From positions 1 through 40,898 of the forward strand of contig NZ_RQXX01000011.1 in assembly GCF_004011175.1 (NCBI RefSeq): a stretch of 40,898 nucleotides of DNA, written 5' to 3'. Below are positions 7,796-15,373 of the stretch, piece after piece. The position numbers and the translations under genes were made by a program. Positions within the stretch are counted from its first letter, which is position 1. Every line of letters starts with the position of its first letter. Below the pieces are notes generated by a model. The model searched no databases. It was not told the DNA's origin and was given only the letters and a program-made list of their open reading frames with translations. The stretch is from Mesobaculum littorinae. Lineage in GTDB: Bacteria > Pseudomonadota > Alphaproteobacteria > Rhodobacterales > Rhodobacteraceae.

Positions 7796-8090
7796 CTCGG
7801 GATCCCGGGTTTTTCGGCAGGGCAAAACGAGGGTCAGGGATAGGGCAGGACGCTTAAGAAAGACTTTTGAGATAACTGGACTTTTCCAAAAGTCGTAATT
7901 GGTACCGCTTTCCGATTCTCGGTTTCTTAAGCCTGATTTGCTTAGGTTGCGCCGTAACCATGATGCCCGGGCGCAAATCCCGGGCGCCTTTTCACCGCCA
8001 GGCCCCCGCGGGGGAGGTTTGTTTTCCCGCCTTCGTTTCTCTGCTTTCGTTTTTCCGCCTTCGACCGTTTCCAGCGAGGTGACGCAGCCG
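7796..8090. promoter_or_regulatory. Divergent promoter region of the synthase-type polysaccharide module
   Basis: This AT-richer gap separates the minus-strand ABC/adaptor genes from the plus-strand DUF3131 operon. GACTTTTCCAAAAGTC at 7879-7894 is a perfect 7-bp-arm palindrome, and a third GACTTTT arm lies 17 bp before it at 7862. A further imperfect inverted repeat is CTTAAGC/GCTTAGG (about 7927-7948). CCCGGGCGC is repeated directly near 7967 and 7980, and CCCCCGCGGGGG lies at about 8003-8014. These are candidate operators for both transcription units. Confidence 0.5.
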
Positions 8091-9854
8091 ATGAGCCCGC
8101 GTTCAGATCATCCCCGCCCCGAAAAGGGCCACGACGGCATGTCCCGATCGGGATCACGCCCCGGCGCGCAATCCGGAGTGCGGGGCGACCGCCGTTCAGC
8201 CCGGTTCGGCCTGGGCGCGCTGGCCGGGGCGGTGCTGGGCCTTTCGGTGCTGGCGGCGACGGTGGGGACGGGCGCGCGGGCGGTGTTCCTGCGCCAGCCC
8301 GAGACGGCGGTGCCGATCGTGGCGGGGGGCGACCTGGACGACCTGCCGGCGCTGATGCGAGGCAACCTGCCCAGCGTCACCACGAGCATGGTTCGCGACG
8401 AGCCGCGCCGGAACAAGCCGCCGCGGATGTGCGAAATGGCGCCGGATCACTACGACCGGCAGGAGACCATGGCCGAACGCGCCCCGGGCTATACCCGGCG
8501 CAACGAATACGTCCGCCGCTACAGCGCAAGGCGCGGCTTTCTCGACGAACGCGAGATGCGCGCCGCCAAGATCGCGTGGCACTATTTCGACACCTACACG
8601 CAGGAAGAGACGGGGCTGGCCAATTCGGTGGGCAGCTACCCCTCGACCACGCTGTGGGACACCGCCTCGTACATGAGCGGGCTCGTCGCGGCCTACGAGC
8701 TGTGCCTGATCGAGAAACCCGAATTCGACCGCCGGGCGATGCGGCTTCTGACCACGCTGAAAGGGCTCGACCTGTTCCGCAAGGAACTGCCCAACAAGGT
8801 GTATCACACCAGGACCGGGGAAAAGGTGAACTATGCCAACAAGCCCGGCGAAATCGGCTTTTCCGCCCTCGATATCGGCCGCTTCATGATCTGGCTGCGG
8901 ATCATGAAGAACCGCTATCCCTACCTGGGCAACAGCATCGACGCGATCCTGCTGAAATGGGATTTCTCGAACGTCATCGACGACGAGGGGCTGATGCGTG
9001 GCGCCTATGTCAACAAGAAGACGGGCGAGACGGTCTATGCCCAGGAGGGCCGGCTGGGCTACGAGGAATACGCCGCCAAGGGCTTTGCGCTCTGGGGCTT
9101 CAAGCCCGTGCTCGCCCACCGGGCCGAGCCCTTCCTGACCGCGTCGATGTTCGGGGTCGCGGTGCCTTATGACGGGCGCGACCCGCGGGTCTTCAGCTCG
9201 CAGAACTACGTGGTGACGGAATCCTACCTGCAGGACGGGCTGGAGCTGGGCTTCGACCTGCCGCACGACGACAGCACGCCCGCGTGGCTGCATTCCGACG
9301 GCTGGCGCGCCGAGTTCGCCGACCGCATCTATGCCGTGCAAGAGGCGCGCTGGCGCCAGACCGGCTTCATGACCGCGCGGTCCGAACACAACGTGAAGGG
9401 CTCGCCCTACTTCGTCTACGACAGCATCTTCTCGGACGGTTACCCCTGGAACACCGTCACCCCGCGCGGCGACTATTCGCCCAAGCACGCCGCCGTCGCC
9501 GCCAAGGCCGCGCTGGGGATGTGGTCGCTGTGGGACACCGATTACACCGACGTGCTCTTCGACGCGATGATCGAGCTCTACGACCCCGAGCGCGGCATGT
9601 ACGAAGGGCTCTACGAAGGCGGCGAGGGCCGGGTCGAGGTCGTGACCGCCAACAACAACGGGATCATCCTGGCGGCCCTCCTGCACAAGGTGCAGGGCCC
9701 GATCCTGACGCCCTACACCGGCGAAACCGAGGTCTGGTACACCGCCTACCGCGACCAGAACATCCGAGAAAAGCGCAATTATCCCGATCCGCCGAGGGAA
9801 GAGGACTGGCTGCCCGCCCTCCGCCACTCGGTCCAGAGCGAGGCAGACTACTGA
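8091..9854 (+). CDS. DUF3131 domain protein A, membrane-anchored
   Basis: This is a DUF3131 protein, a family with a predicted alpha/alpha-toroid glycosidase-like fold that often sits beside polysaccharide synthases. The ATG at 8091 is preferred over longer in-frame starts because GAGGTGA lies 8 nt upstream; the product is 587 aa. A basic N-terminus precedes one membrane segment (about 38-62). The DUF3131 domain then runs from about 160 to near the end, with conserved blocks QEETGLANSVGSYPSTTLWD, NKVYHT, SALDIGRFMIWLRIM, YAQEGRLGYEEYAAKGFALWG and VTANNNGIILAALLHK. All of these recur in the second copy at 20003-21307. It probably binds or cuts the nascent glycan at the periplasmic face. Its stop overlaps the next start (TGATG). 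Confidence 0.85.
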   Translation: MSPRSDHPRPEKGHDGMSRSGSRPGAQSGVRGDRRSARFGLGALAGAVLGLSVLAATVGTGARAVFLRQPETAVPIVAGGDLDDLPALMRGNLPSVTTSMVRDEPRRNKPPRMCEMAPDHYDRQETMAERAPGYTRRNEYVRRYSARRGFLDEREMRAAKIAWHYFDTYTQEETGLANSVGSYPSTTLWDTASYMSGLVAAYELCLIEKPEFDRRAMRLLTTLKGLDLFRKELPNKVYHTRTGEKVNYANKPGEIGFSALDIGRFMIWLRIMKNRYPYLGNSIDAILLKWDFSNVIDDEGLMRGAYVNKKTGETVYAQEGRLGYEEYAAKGFALWGFKPVLAHRAEPFLTASMFGVAVPYDGRDPRVFSSQNYVVTESYLQDGLELGFDLPHDDSTPAWLHSDGWRAEFADRIYAVQEARWRQTGFMTARSEHNVKGSPYFVYDSIFSDGYPWNTVTPRGDYSPKHAAVAAKAALGMWSLWDTDYTDVLFDAMIELYDPERGMYEGLYEGGEGRVEVVTANNNGIILAALLHKVQGPILTPYTGETEVWYTAYRDQNIREKRNYPDPPREEDWLPALRHSVQSEADY

Positions 9855-11671
9855 TGAGACAGCTCACCTTTTCCGGCCTCGCCGCGCTGACGCTCGGGGC
9901 GGCCGTTCCCGCGATCACCGCCGTCCAGGCGGCCGCCCAGACGGCTGTGCAGGCGCCGATGCAGACGCCGGTGCAGGCGGGTGGCCAGACGGCGATGCAG
10001 ACCGCCCCCGGGTCCCGGGGCGCGCCGCAGACCGCGACCGGTCCGCAGGCGGACGCGTTCTCGTCGGACAATGCGGTGCTCGACACCTCGATCCCCTTCG
10101 CGATCGGCGCGCGCGAGGCCCGGCAGGAGCTGCGCGGCGCCTTCGGCTGGCCGACCTTCCAGGAGGGGCTGGTGGGCGGGGTCTATTTCCGCTTCGATCC
10201 CGACGGATACGCCCGCTTCGCGCCGACGCCCCGGCTCGACACCGACATCTTCGAGGTGATCTGCCGGCCGCGCACGTTGTCCTGCATGGGCCGCAAGGAC
10301 GGGCTGTCGCTGTTTCTCAACACCCGCGGCCAGTTCGAGCTGCAGCTCGAGGAAGTGATCGAGGGCGACACCCTGCACATGGCCGAGGGTGTCAGCGAAA
10401 TCCAGTTGCCCGAGCAGGTGCTGATGCCGCTGACCGCCCAGCTTGAAACCCTGCTGAGCTCGGGCGGCGAGCTGGTGCACCGCCGCGACGGCGAAGAGCA
10501 GGCGCGGATTTCGCTGACCGGGTTCGGGGCGGTCGCGGCCTATTTGCGCTGGGTCGCGGCCCGGCAGGATTACACCGTGCTGCCGCGCGACTGGCCGGTG
10601 CCCAACGCGGTGGATCTGACCGAGGGCGGGCGGCTGACCCAGCCGCAGGCCTGGGCCTCGCCCATGCCGCAGCCGCAGGCCCGCCCGATGCTGCCGGCGG
10701 GCGGCGCCCTTCCGGCATCGGGCCCCGATACCGCCACCGAGGTGGCCGAGGTGCGGGGCGAGCTGAACCTGCTGCGCGAGATTCTGTTGCAGCGGACCGG
10801 GGCGGCCGGAGCGACCGGGGCGGGCGGTACGGACGATGGCGCCGGGGGCGTTGCGGGTCCTGCGGCCCCGGACGAAAACATGACGCGGCTCGAGGCGCGG
10901 GTGATGCAGTTGCAGCGCCAGATCGACCTTGCGCGGATGGACGAGATCGGCCTGCCGGACACCGCGCCCGCGATCGCGTCCCCCGGTGCGGCGGCGCCGG
11001 GTACCGATGCGGACACCGATACCGCCGGCGGGCAGGATGTCGGGCAGGATGGCGGCTGGGCCGAGAGGCCGGGACAGAGCGCGGAGGATGGCCCGGGCGG
11101 CAGCGCGGGTGACGTTGCCGGTGACGGCGCGGGTGATAGTGCGGGCGGCTCGGAACAGGCACGCCTGGCGCGGCAGCTGAGCTATCTCATGACCGAGATC
11201 GGCCTCGATCCGCAGACGGCGGTGATGCTGCTGCAGATGCGCCAGGGCGGCACGCCGGGTGCCGCTGCCGGATCCGCCGGGGACGAGGCCGGGCAGGTCG
11301 GTCAGGACGTTGCGGGACTGCTGGGGACGCTGGGGGTCACGCCGCCGCTGGCCCCGCCCGCCGTTCCCACCGCCTCCCTTCCGGCCGCCCCGCCCTCCGC
11401 GGCGCCCCTCCCCGCCGCCCCTGTTGCCGGCGGGACCCCGCCTGCGTCACCTCTGCCTGCCGCGCGGGCCGAGGTGACGCAGGACGAGTTCCGCCTGCTG
11501 ACCGACTACTTCCGCTCGGTCTTTGCCGCCCCGTCGGTCCCGGCAGCGCCGGCCCCCGCTGCGGTGCCTGTTCCGGTGGCGCCGTCTGCAGGTGTCGTGT
11601 CCGCCGCCCCCGGGGACATCGTGGGGCGAACGGCCTCCGGGATCCTGTCGGCTTCTCCGCAAATGCCGTGA
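9854..11671 (+). CDS. Periplasmic protein with C-x6-C domain and coiled-coil tail, unknown function (paralogue 1)
   Basis: I do not recognise this family. The 605-aa product starts at an ATG overlapping the DUF3131 stop by one base, so the two are translationally coupled. A signal peptide (1 to about 28) is followed by a Gln/Ala/Val/Thr repeat tract. A folded domain spans about 80-240 and contains FRFDPDGYARF, a cysteine pair Cys137-x6-Cys144 (CRPRTLSCM), LPEQVLMPLTAQLETL and ISLTGFGAVAAYLRWVA. The same landmarks occur in the same order in the product of 11739-12605. The rest is low-complexity Gly/Ala/Pro/Asp sequence holding short helical or coiled-coil pieces (RGELNLLREILLQR, RLEARVMQLQRQIDLAR, LARQLSYLMTEIGLDPQTAVMLLQM). 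A periplasmic scaffold of the neighbouring synthase complex is my inference. Confidence 0.75.
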   Translation: MRQLTFSGLAALTLGAAVPAITAVQAAAQTAVQAPMQTPVQAGGQTAMQTAPGSRGAPQTATGPQADAFSSDNAVLDTSIPFAIGAREARQELRGAFGWPTFQEGLVGGVYFRFDPDGYARFAPTPRLDTDIFEVICRPRTLSCMGRKDGLSLFLNTRGQFELQLEEVIEGDTLHMAEGVSEIQLPEQVLMPLTAQLETLLSSGGELVHRRDGEEQARISLTGFGAVAAYLRWVAARQDYTVLPRDWPVPNAVDLTEGGRLTQPQAWASPMPQPQARPMLPAGGALPASGPDTATEVAEVRGELNLLREILLQRTGAAGATGAGGTDDGAGGVAGPAAPDENMTRLEARVMQLQRQIDLARMDEIGLPDTAPAIASPGAAAPGTDADTDTAGGQDVGQDGGWAERPGQSAEDGPGGSAGDVAGDGAGDSAGGSEQARLARQLSYLMTEIGLDPQTAVMLLQMRQGGTPGAAAGSAGDEAGQVGQDVAGLLGTLGVTPPLAPPAVPTASLPAAPPSAAPLPAAPVAGGTPPASPLPAARAEVTQDEFRLLTDYFRSVFAAPSVPAAPAPAAVPVPVAPSAGVVSAAPGDIVGRTASGILSASPQMP

Positions 11672-11738
11672 TCCTGCCCGTCTCCGGCCGCGGCCGGGGC
11701 GCGGGCGCCGGGCAGTCTTCCCCTGAAGGAGGAGTGTC

Positions 11739-12605
11739 ATGCGCCCGCACATCAACATCCCCCGCGGAGGGCCCGCCCTCCGGTCCGTCATCACGTCTGT
11801 CGTCCGGGCCACTACCCGGGCCGCTCTCGGGCATGTCGCCGCGCCGCCCGGTACGGTGCGCGGCCTGCGGGCCCGGGCAGAGGTCTGGGCGGACATAGGG
11901 GCGCAAGTCCGGGCAGGGCGGTCGCCGCATCTTCGGCGGCTGGCCGAGAAAGCCCTGCCCCGGGACGCGCCGGGCGCGAACCCTTTTCTAGGCGCGACAG
12001 CAGGCCCCGCGGCACACCCCATGTCCCGCCCCGGAACAGGGCGGGCCACGAGGACGCGCGCGATCGCTGCGATCGGCGCCCTGGGCCTTGTCCTGGGGCT
12101 GGGGGCGGGGATCGCCCCGTTGCGGGGGGCCACGCCTTACGGCACCGACATCCGGCCCGAGATCACCGCCGACGGCGCGGCGCGTTTCGTGGCGGTCGCG
12201 GCCGGGCGGTATCACACTGCCTGGACGGTCAGTTGCCGGGTGCCGCTGCGGGGCTGCATGGCCCGGGGGCAAGAGGTCGTCCTGCGCCTCGACGCGCACG
12301 GGGCGGCCCGGCTTCTGGCCGCCGTGGCCCCGGGAGCACGGCTGTCGCTGGAGGGGGCGGGGCCCCGGCGCGACCTGGCCGGCCTGTTCGCGCAACCGCT
12401 GAGCGGGGCGCTGGTGCGGCGGCTGTCGCTCCCCCGTGCGCGGCTGGTGATCGAGGAGCCGGGACACCCGGCGCGCAGCCTGTCCCTGGCGGGGCTGTCC
12501 GAGGCCGTAGACTACTTGGGCTGGCTCGCGACATACGAGGCGCGCAGCACCCGCGACGCCCGCCTCTGGCCCGGCATTGCCCGGGCCGCTGCGCGACAAG
12601 GCTGA
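11739..12605 (+). CDS. Periplasmic C-x6-C domain protein, unknown function (paralogue 2)
   Basis: This is a smaller relative of the preceding protein. A strong ribosome site (AAGGAGGAG, 11726-11734) favours the ATG at 11739, giving 288 aa. However, a typical signal peptide begins only at Met95 (ATG at 12021, MSRPGTGRATRTRAIAAIG and onward), so either the first 94 residues form a cytoplasmic leader or translation starts at 12021. The mature part has DGAARF, Cys166-x6-Cys173 (CRVPLRGCM), LRLDAHGAARLL, PLSGALVRRLSLP and SLSLAGLSEAVDYLGWLA. Each matches a block of paralogue 1 in order, including the exact cysteine spacing. It lacks the coiled-coil tail. It probably acts in the same complex, with a disulfide in the periplasm. 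Confidence 0.65.
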   Translation: MRPHINIPRGGPALRSVITSVVRATTRAALGHVAAPPGTVRGLRARAEVWADIGAQVRAGRSPHLRRLAEKALPRDAPGANPFLGATAGPAAHPMSRPGTGRATRTRAIAAIGALGLVLGLGAGIAPLRGATPYGTDIRPEITADGAARFVAVAAGRYHTAWTVSCRVPLRGCMARGQEVVLRLDAHGAARLLAAVAPGARLSLEGAGPRRDLAGLFAQPLSGALVRRLSLPRARLVIEEPGHPARSLSLAGLSEAVDYLGWLATYEARSTRDARLWPGIARAAARQG

Positions 12606-12927
12606 CGCCGGTCGCGCTGGTGCCGGGGATGCTGCCCGGAAGTGCTTGGCCCGCCGTGCTTGACCTGAAGTGCTGCGCCTGCCGTGCTAACTCGCCGCGC
12701 CCCCCGTCGTGCCCGTCCGAAAGGGCTGCCGGACGCCTTGGCCCGAAGGGTGTGGTCGCGACAGCCTGTACACCGGCCCATTCCCGGTCAGAGCTGCTGT
12801 GAGGCGCAGGGTCCGTGGTGTGAGAGTCGTGATGGGAAAAGCCCTGATAGCGGCGCGATCCCGATCGTCCGGCCTGGGGTCGCGGTGGCTGCCCGTTGCT
12901 GCCCGGAGGGCCACGGGCGCACGCACC
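12606..12927. other. Intergenic region with a 28-bp imperfect tandem repeat
   Basis: These 322 bases lie between two convergent genes and hold no convincing gene. GAAGTGCTTGG at 12639 starts a 28-bp unit (12639-12666) repeated imperfectly at 12667-12694; both contain GAAGTGCT and GCCGTGCT. No terminator with a T run was found. Confidence 0.5.
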
Positions 12928-13749
12928 TCAGCGGCAGCGGCGCGCGTAGATCGTCACCCGGCGGTTCTCGGGCGCGCTTGCGGGCCGCCCTGCCAGAGGT
13001 CGGGCATCGCCAACGCCGGCCACCTCGACCACGCGGGCGGGGTTGGCCAGGATAGCCCGCAGGGCCGTGGCCACGGCCTCGGCACGGTCGCGCGACAGCG
13101 TCATGTTGTCCGCCGGGTCGTCGTTCGGGCCGCGATTGGCATGACCCACCAGCCGCAGGCAGCCATCGCGCAGGGGCGTCGTTTCGAGCACCCGCGCCAG
13201 AAAGGCGATCCGCGTCTGCAGGTCCGTCCCGAGCGTGGCACTGCCGGTCGAGAAGATCAGGTTGTTCTGCAGCAGCTCTGCCGACATTCCGGCATGACGG
13301 AGCGGGGGCCGCGCGCGCGGCGGCGCCGCGGTCGCGGCCCCCGCGACCGGCGTCACCGAAACCGCGGGGACGCCGGCCGGACCACCGGGCGCGGCCTGCG
13401 ACGCATTTTCCGCCCCGATGCCCGTCCTGATGTCCGCCCCGATGCCCGTCCTGATGTCCGCCCCGATGCCCGTCCTGATGTCCGCCCCGATGCCCGTTCT
13501 GACGTTCGTCCCCACGTCCGCCAAGACACGGGCCCCGCCATCTGCGCCGCCATCTCCCCCGTCACCGGCCCCGCGTTCCGTGTCGCCTTCGGTCCCGTCC
13601 AGCACCGCCCGGCAGGAGTCGTGCGCCACGCTGTAGGCCTGCCACAGCGCCGCGCAATCGCGCGCCGACAGCGCCGGCGCCGCAGGCTCGGCCATCGCCG
13701 GAAGCGACGACAGGAGAAGGGCGATGCAGGAGATGCGAAATGACGGCAT
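12928..13749 (-). CDS. OmpA-family peptidoglycan-binding protein
   Basis: This is a secreted protein with a C-terminal OmpA/MotB domain that would tie a cell-envelope assembly to peptidoglycan. Residues 1-20 are a signal peptide ending AMA. An N-terminal segment with two cysteines ([20 protein letters not shown]) is followed by an Asp/Gly/Ala-rich linker. The linker contains four tandem DIRTGIGA-type octapeptides encoded by 24-bp repeats (13417-13512). The OmpA domain (about 155-273) shows [47 protein letters not shown] and the closing NRRVTIY signature. It is transcribed against the flanking plus-strand genes of the same module, and a hairpin directly before its ATG (13751-13779) may control translation. 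Confidence 0.85.
   Translation of the reverse strand: MPSFRISCIALLLSSLPAMAEPAAPALSARDCAALWQAYSVAHDSCRAVLDGTEGDTERGAGDGGDGGADGGARVLADVGTNVRTGIGADIRTGIGADIRTGIGADIRTGIGAENASQAAPGGPAGVPAVSVTPVAGAATAAPPRARPPLRHAGMSAELLQNNLIFSTGSATLGTDLQTRIAFLARVLETTPLRDGCLRLVGHANRGPNDDPADNMTLSRDRAEAVATALRAILANPARVVEVAGVGDARPLAGRPASAPENRRVTIYARRCR
13417..13512. repeat. 24-bp tandem repeat inside the OmpA-like gene
   Basis: Three perfect copies of a 24-bp unit (13417-13440, 13441-13464, 13465-13488; it begins GATGCCCGTCCTGATGTCCG on the plus strand) are followed by one degenerate copy at 13489-13512. Each encodes an octapeptide of the DIRTGIGA type in the linker. Length variation by replication slippage would keep the reading frame. 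Confidence 0.9.
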
Positions 13750-13750
13750 T

Positions 13751-13779
13751 GCGGTATCCTTTCCCCGCTTGGATACCGC
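13751..13779 (-). promoter_or_regulatory. Hairpin overlapping the ribosome-binding site of the OmpA-like gene
   Basis: Perfect 9-bp arms GCGGTATCC and GGATACCGC are separated by 11 bases and end one base before the ATG at 13749. In the mRNA, the purine-rich AAGCGGGGAAA is the loop and the following GGA is inside the stem. The only plausible Shine-Dalgarno sequence is therefore partly sequestered. Confidence 0.65.
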
Positions 13780-13865
13780 GCGGGAAATAAGATGCGTTTA
13801 ACGCACGGCGAAATGTGGTGCGGGCCGGGACTCTCTTGATCCGGTAAAAAGGATCTCCTGCACGA

Positions 13866-14000
13866 CGGCCGCGTCAATTCTATTAGAATGCAATTATGCC
13901 AAATAAATTTTATCAAAATCCAACAAGGCTGGAATAGGATCGCGGGGCGCCGGTTCAACAAAAATTATCCCTCCCGCGGCAATGATTATTCCCGAAGCCG
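13866..14000. promoter_or_regulatory. AT-rich island upstream of the acyltransferase gene
   Basis: This tract is far richer in A+T than its surroundings (for example CAATTATGCCAAATAAATTT from about 13891). It contains ATTCTATTAGAAT (13877-13889), a 6-bp inverted repeat around one central base. It lies between the divergent OmpA-like and acyltransferase genes, so it probably holds their promoters. AT-rich patches like this are typical targets of H-NS-like silencers or MucR in alphaproteobacteria, but no binding site is proven. Confidence 0.45.
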
Positions 14001-14026
14001 GGAATGCCGATACGAGGGGCGGGGGT

Positions 14027-15316
14027 ATGGCGCAATCGGAACGTTTCGTATGGCTCGACGCGCTGCGGCTGATCGCGGGGGTGTCGATGATCGGCCTGCA
14101 CGCCACGGCCGATGCCATGGGCCGCCCCTTTGCCGACGCCGCCGTGTCCGAGCGTGTCGCGCCGATGCTGCTGCGCGCGGTGATCTACGTCGCGCGGACC
14201 GAGCTTTTCATCATCATCGCGCTGTTCTTGCTGCTGATGGGGCTGGACCGGCGGCCGCGGAGCTATGGCCGGGTGGTGGCCGAGCAGGCGCGCCGGCTGC
14301 TTGTCCCCTTCCTGTTCTGGACGCTGTTCTACGCGCTCTACAACCTGCTCAAGGCCGATGCCTTCGGCTATGGCGACGCCCTGCGCGCGCAGCTGGCCGA
14401 CCCCGCCGCCTGGGCGCGCTGGCTGCTTCTGGGGGGTGTGAAGTACCATATGCACTTCATCCCGACGCTGTTCCTGCTGGTGCTGGCCTATCCGCTCTAC
14501 CGCCTTGCCGTGGTCCATCCCGCCCTGGGGCTGGCGGTGCTGGGCACGCTGGCGCTGAAACGCGAGCTGGATCTCTTCGTCTATTCGACCTTCTGGGGGA
14601 CCGAGGCGCTGCCGTGGATCGTGCGCGGCGTGAAGGGGCTGACCTACGTGGGCTACGGCATGGCCGCGGGCGCCTTCCTGGGCCTTTGGCGCCGGAGCGC
14701 GGCGGGAAGCGCGCCCGGAAGCGTCCGCGGAGAGGCCCCCGATGCGCCGGTCGATCCGGTGCGCGCGGCGCGCGCCCGCGAGGTCTGGCTGCCGCTGCTG
14801 CTGTTCGCCGGGGCGGCGCTGTTCCTGGCCAAGCTTGCGGCGACCTGGCTGACGGTGACGCGGGGGGAATGGCCGCACGGCTTCGCGGTGGGCTACTGGG
14901 CCGACTACCTGATGCCCGTGGTGCTTTTCGCGGTCTGCCTTTGCCTCGCCGGGCGGCGCTGGCCCAAGGCGATCAGCCGCATGGCGCCCTACGCCTTCGG
15001 CATCTACCTCTGCCACCCGATCTTTCTCGACCTGGCCGAGATCGTGCTGTTCCGTGCCCCGGAACTTGCGCCCAGCCCGATCGGGCAGGTCGGCGTGAAG
15101 ATCACGCTGGCGCTGGCGGGAACCTCGGGGCTGGTCTGGTTACTGGGGCGCTGCCCGCCGCTGGCCTGGACCATCGGGCTGGGGCCGTTGCCCGGGCTCC
15201 GGCGGCGGTCGGCCTCCCCGAATTTGAAGGGCCCAAGTCGGGAAGGCCCGAGTTTGGCCCCCCCGAATGCGCCCGCGCCCGGCGCGCCCCTCCCGGCCTC
15301 CGCGCGCCTGGCCTGA
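14027..15316 (+). CDS. Acyltransferase 3 family (OafA/ExoZ-like) membrane O-acyltransferase
   Basis: This is a polytopic inner-membrane protein that would transfer acetyl or another acyl group to a polysaccharide. The start at 14027 is chosen because a purine-rich GAGGGGCGGGGG precedes it; an earlier in-frame ATG at 13982 has no ribosome site. The product is 429 aa. The N-terminus ERFVWLDALRLIAGVSMIGLH carries the family pattern of an Arg/Asp-containing first helix with a conserved histidine in the first segment. Later blocks include RRLLVPFLFWTLFYAL, GGVKYHMHFIPTLFLLVLAYPLYRL and FGIYLCHPIFLD. About ten membrane segments are visible. The C-terminal 45 residues are low-complexity Pro/Ala/Ser. 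It probably decorates the product of the neighbouring GT2 synthase. Confidence 0.85.
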   Translation: MAQSERFVWLDALRLIAGVSMIGLHATADAMGRPFADAAVSERVAPMLLRAVIYVARTELFIIIALFLLLMGLDRRPRSYGRVVAEQARRLLVPFLFWTLFYALYNLLKADAFGYGDALRAQLADPAAWARWLLLGGVKYHMHFIPTLFLLVLAYPLYRLAVVHPALGLAVLGTLALKRELDLFVYSTFWGTEALPWIVRGVKGLTYVGYGMAAGAFLGLWRRSAAGSAPGSVRGEAPDAPVDPVRAARAREVWLPLLLFAGAALFLAKLAATWLTVTRGEWPHGFAVGYWADYLMPVVLFAVCLCLAGRRWPKAISRMAPYAFGIYLCHPIFLDLAEIVLFRAPELAPSPIGQVGVKITLALAGTSGLVWLLGRCPPLAWTIGLGPLPGLRRRSASPNLKGPSREGPSLAPPNAPAPGAPLPASARLA

Positions 15317-15373
15317 CCGCCACGCGCCTGCCCCAAGATCCGCGTCCCTTTCCTGCCATCCGGAGTATGCCCG

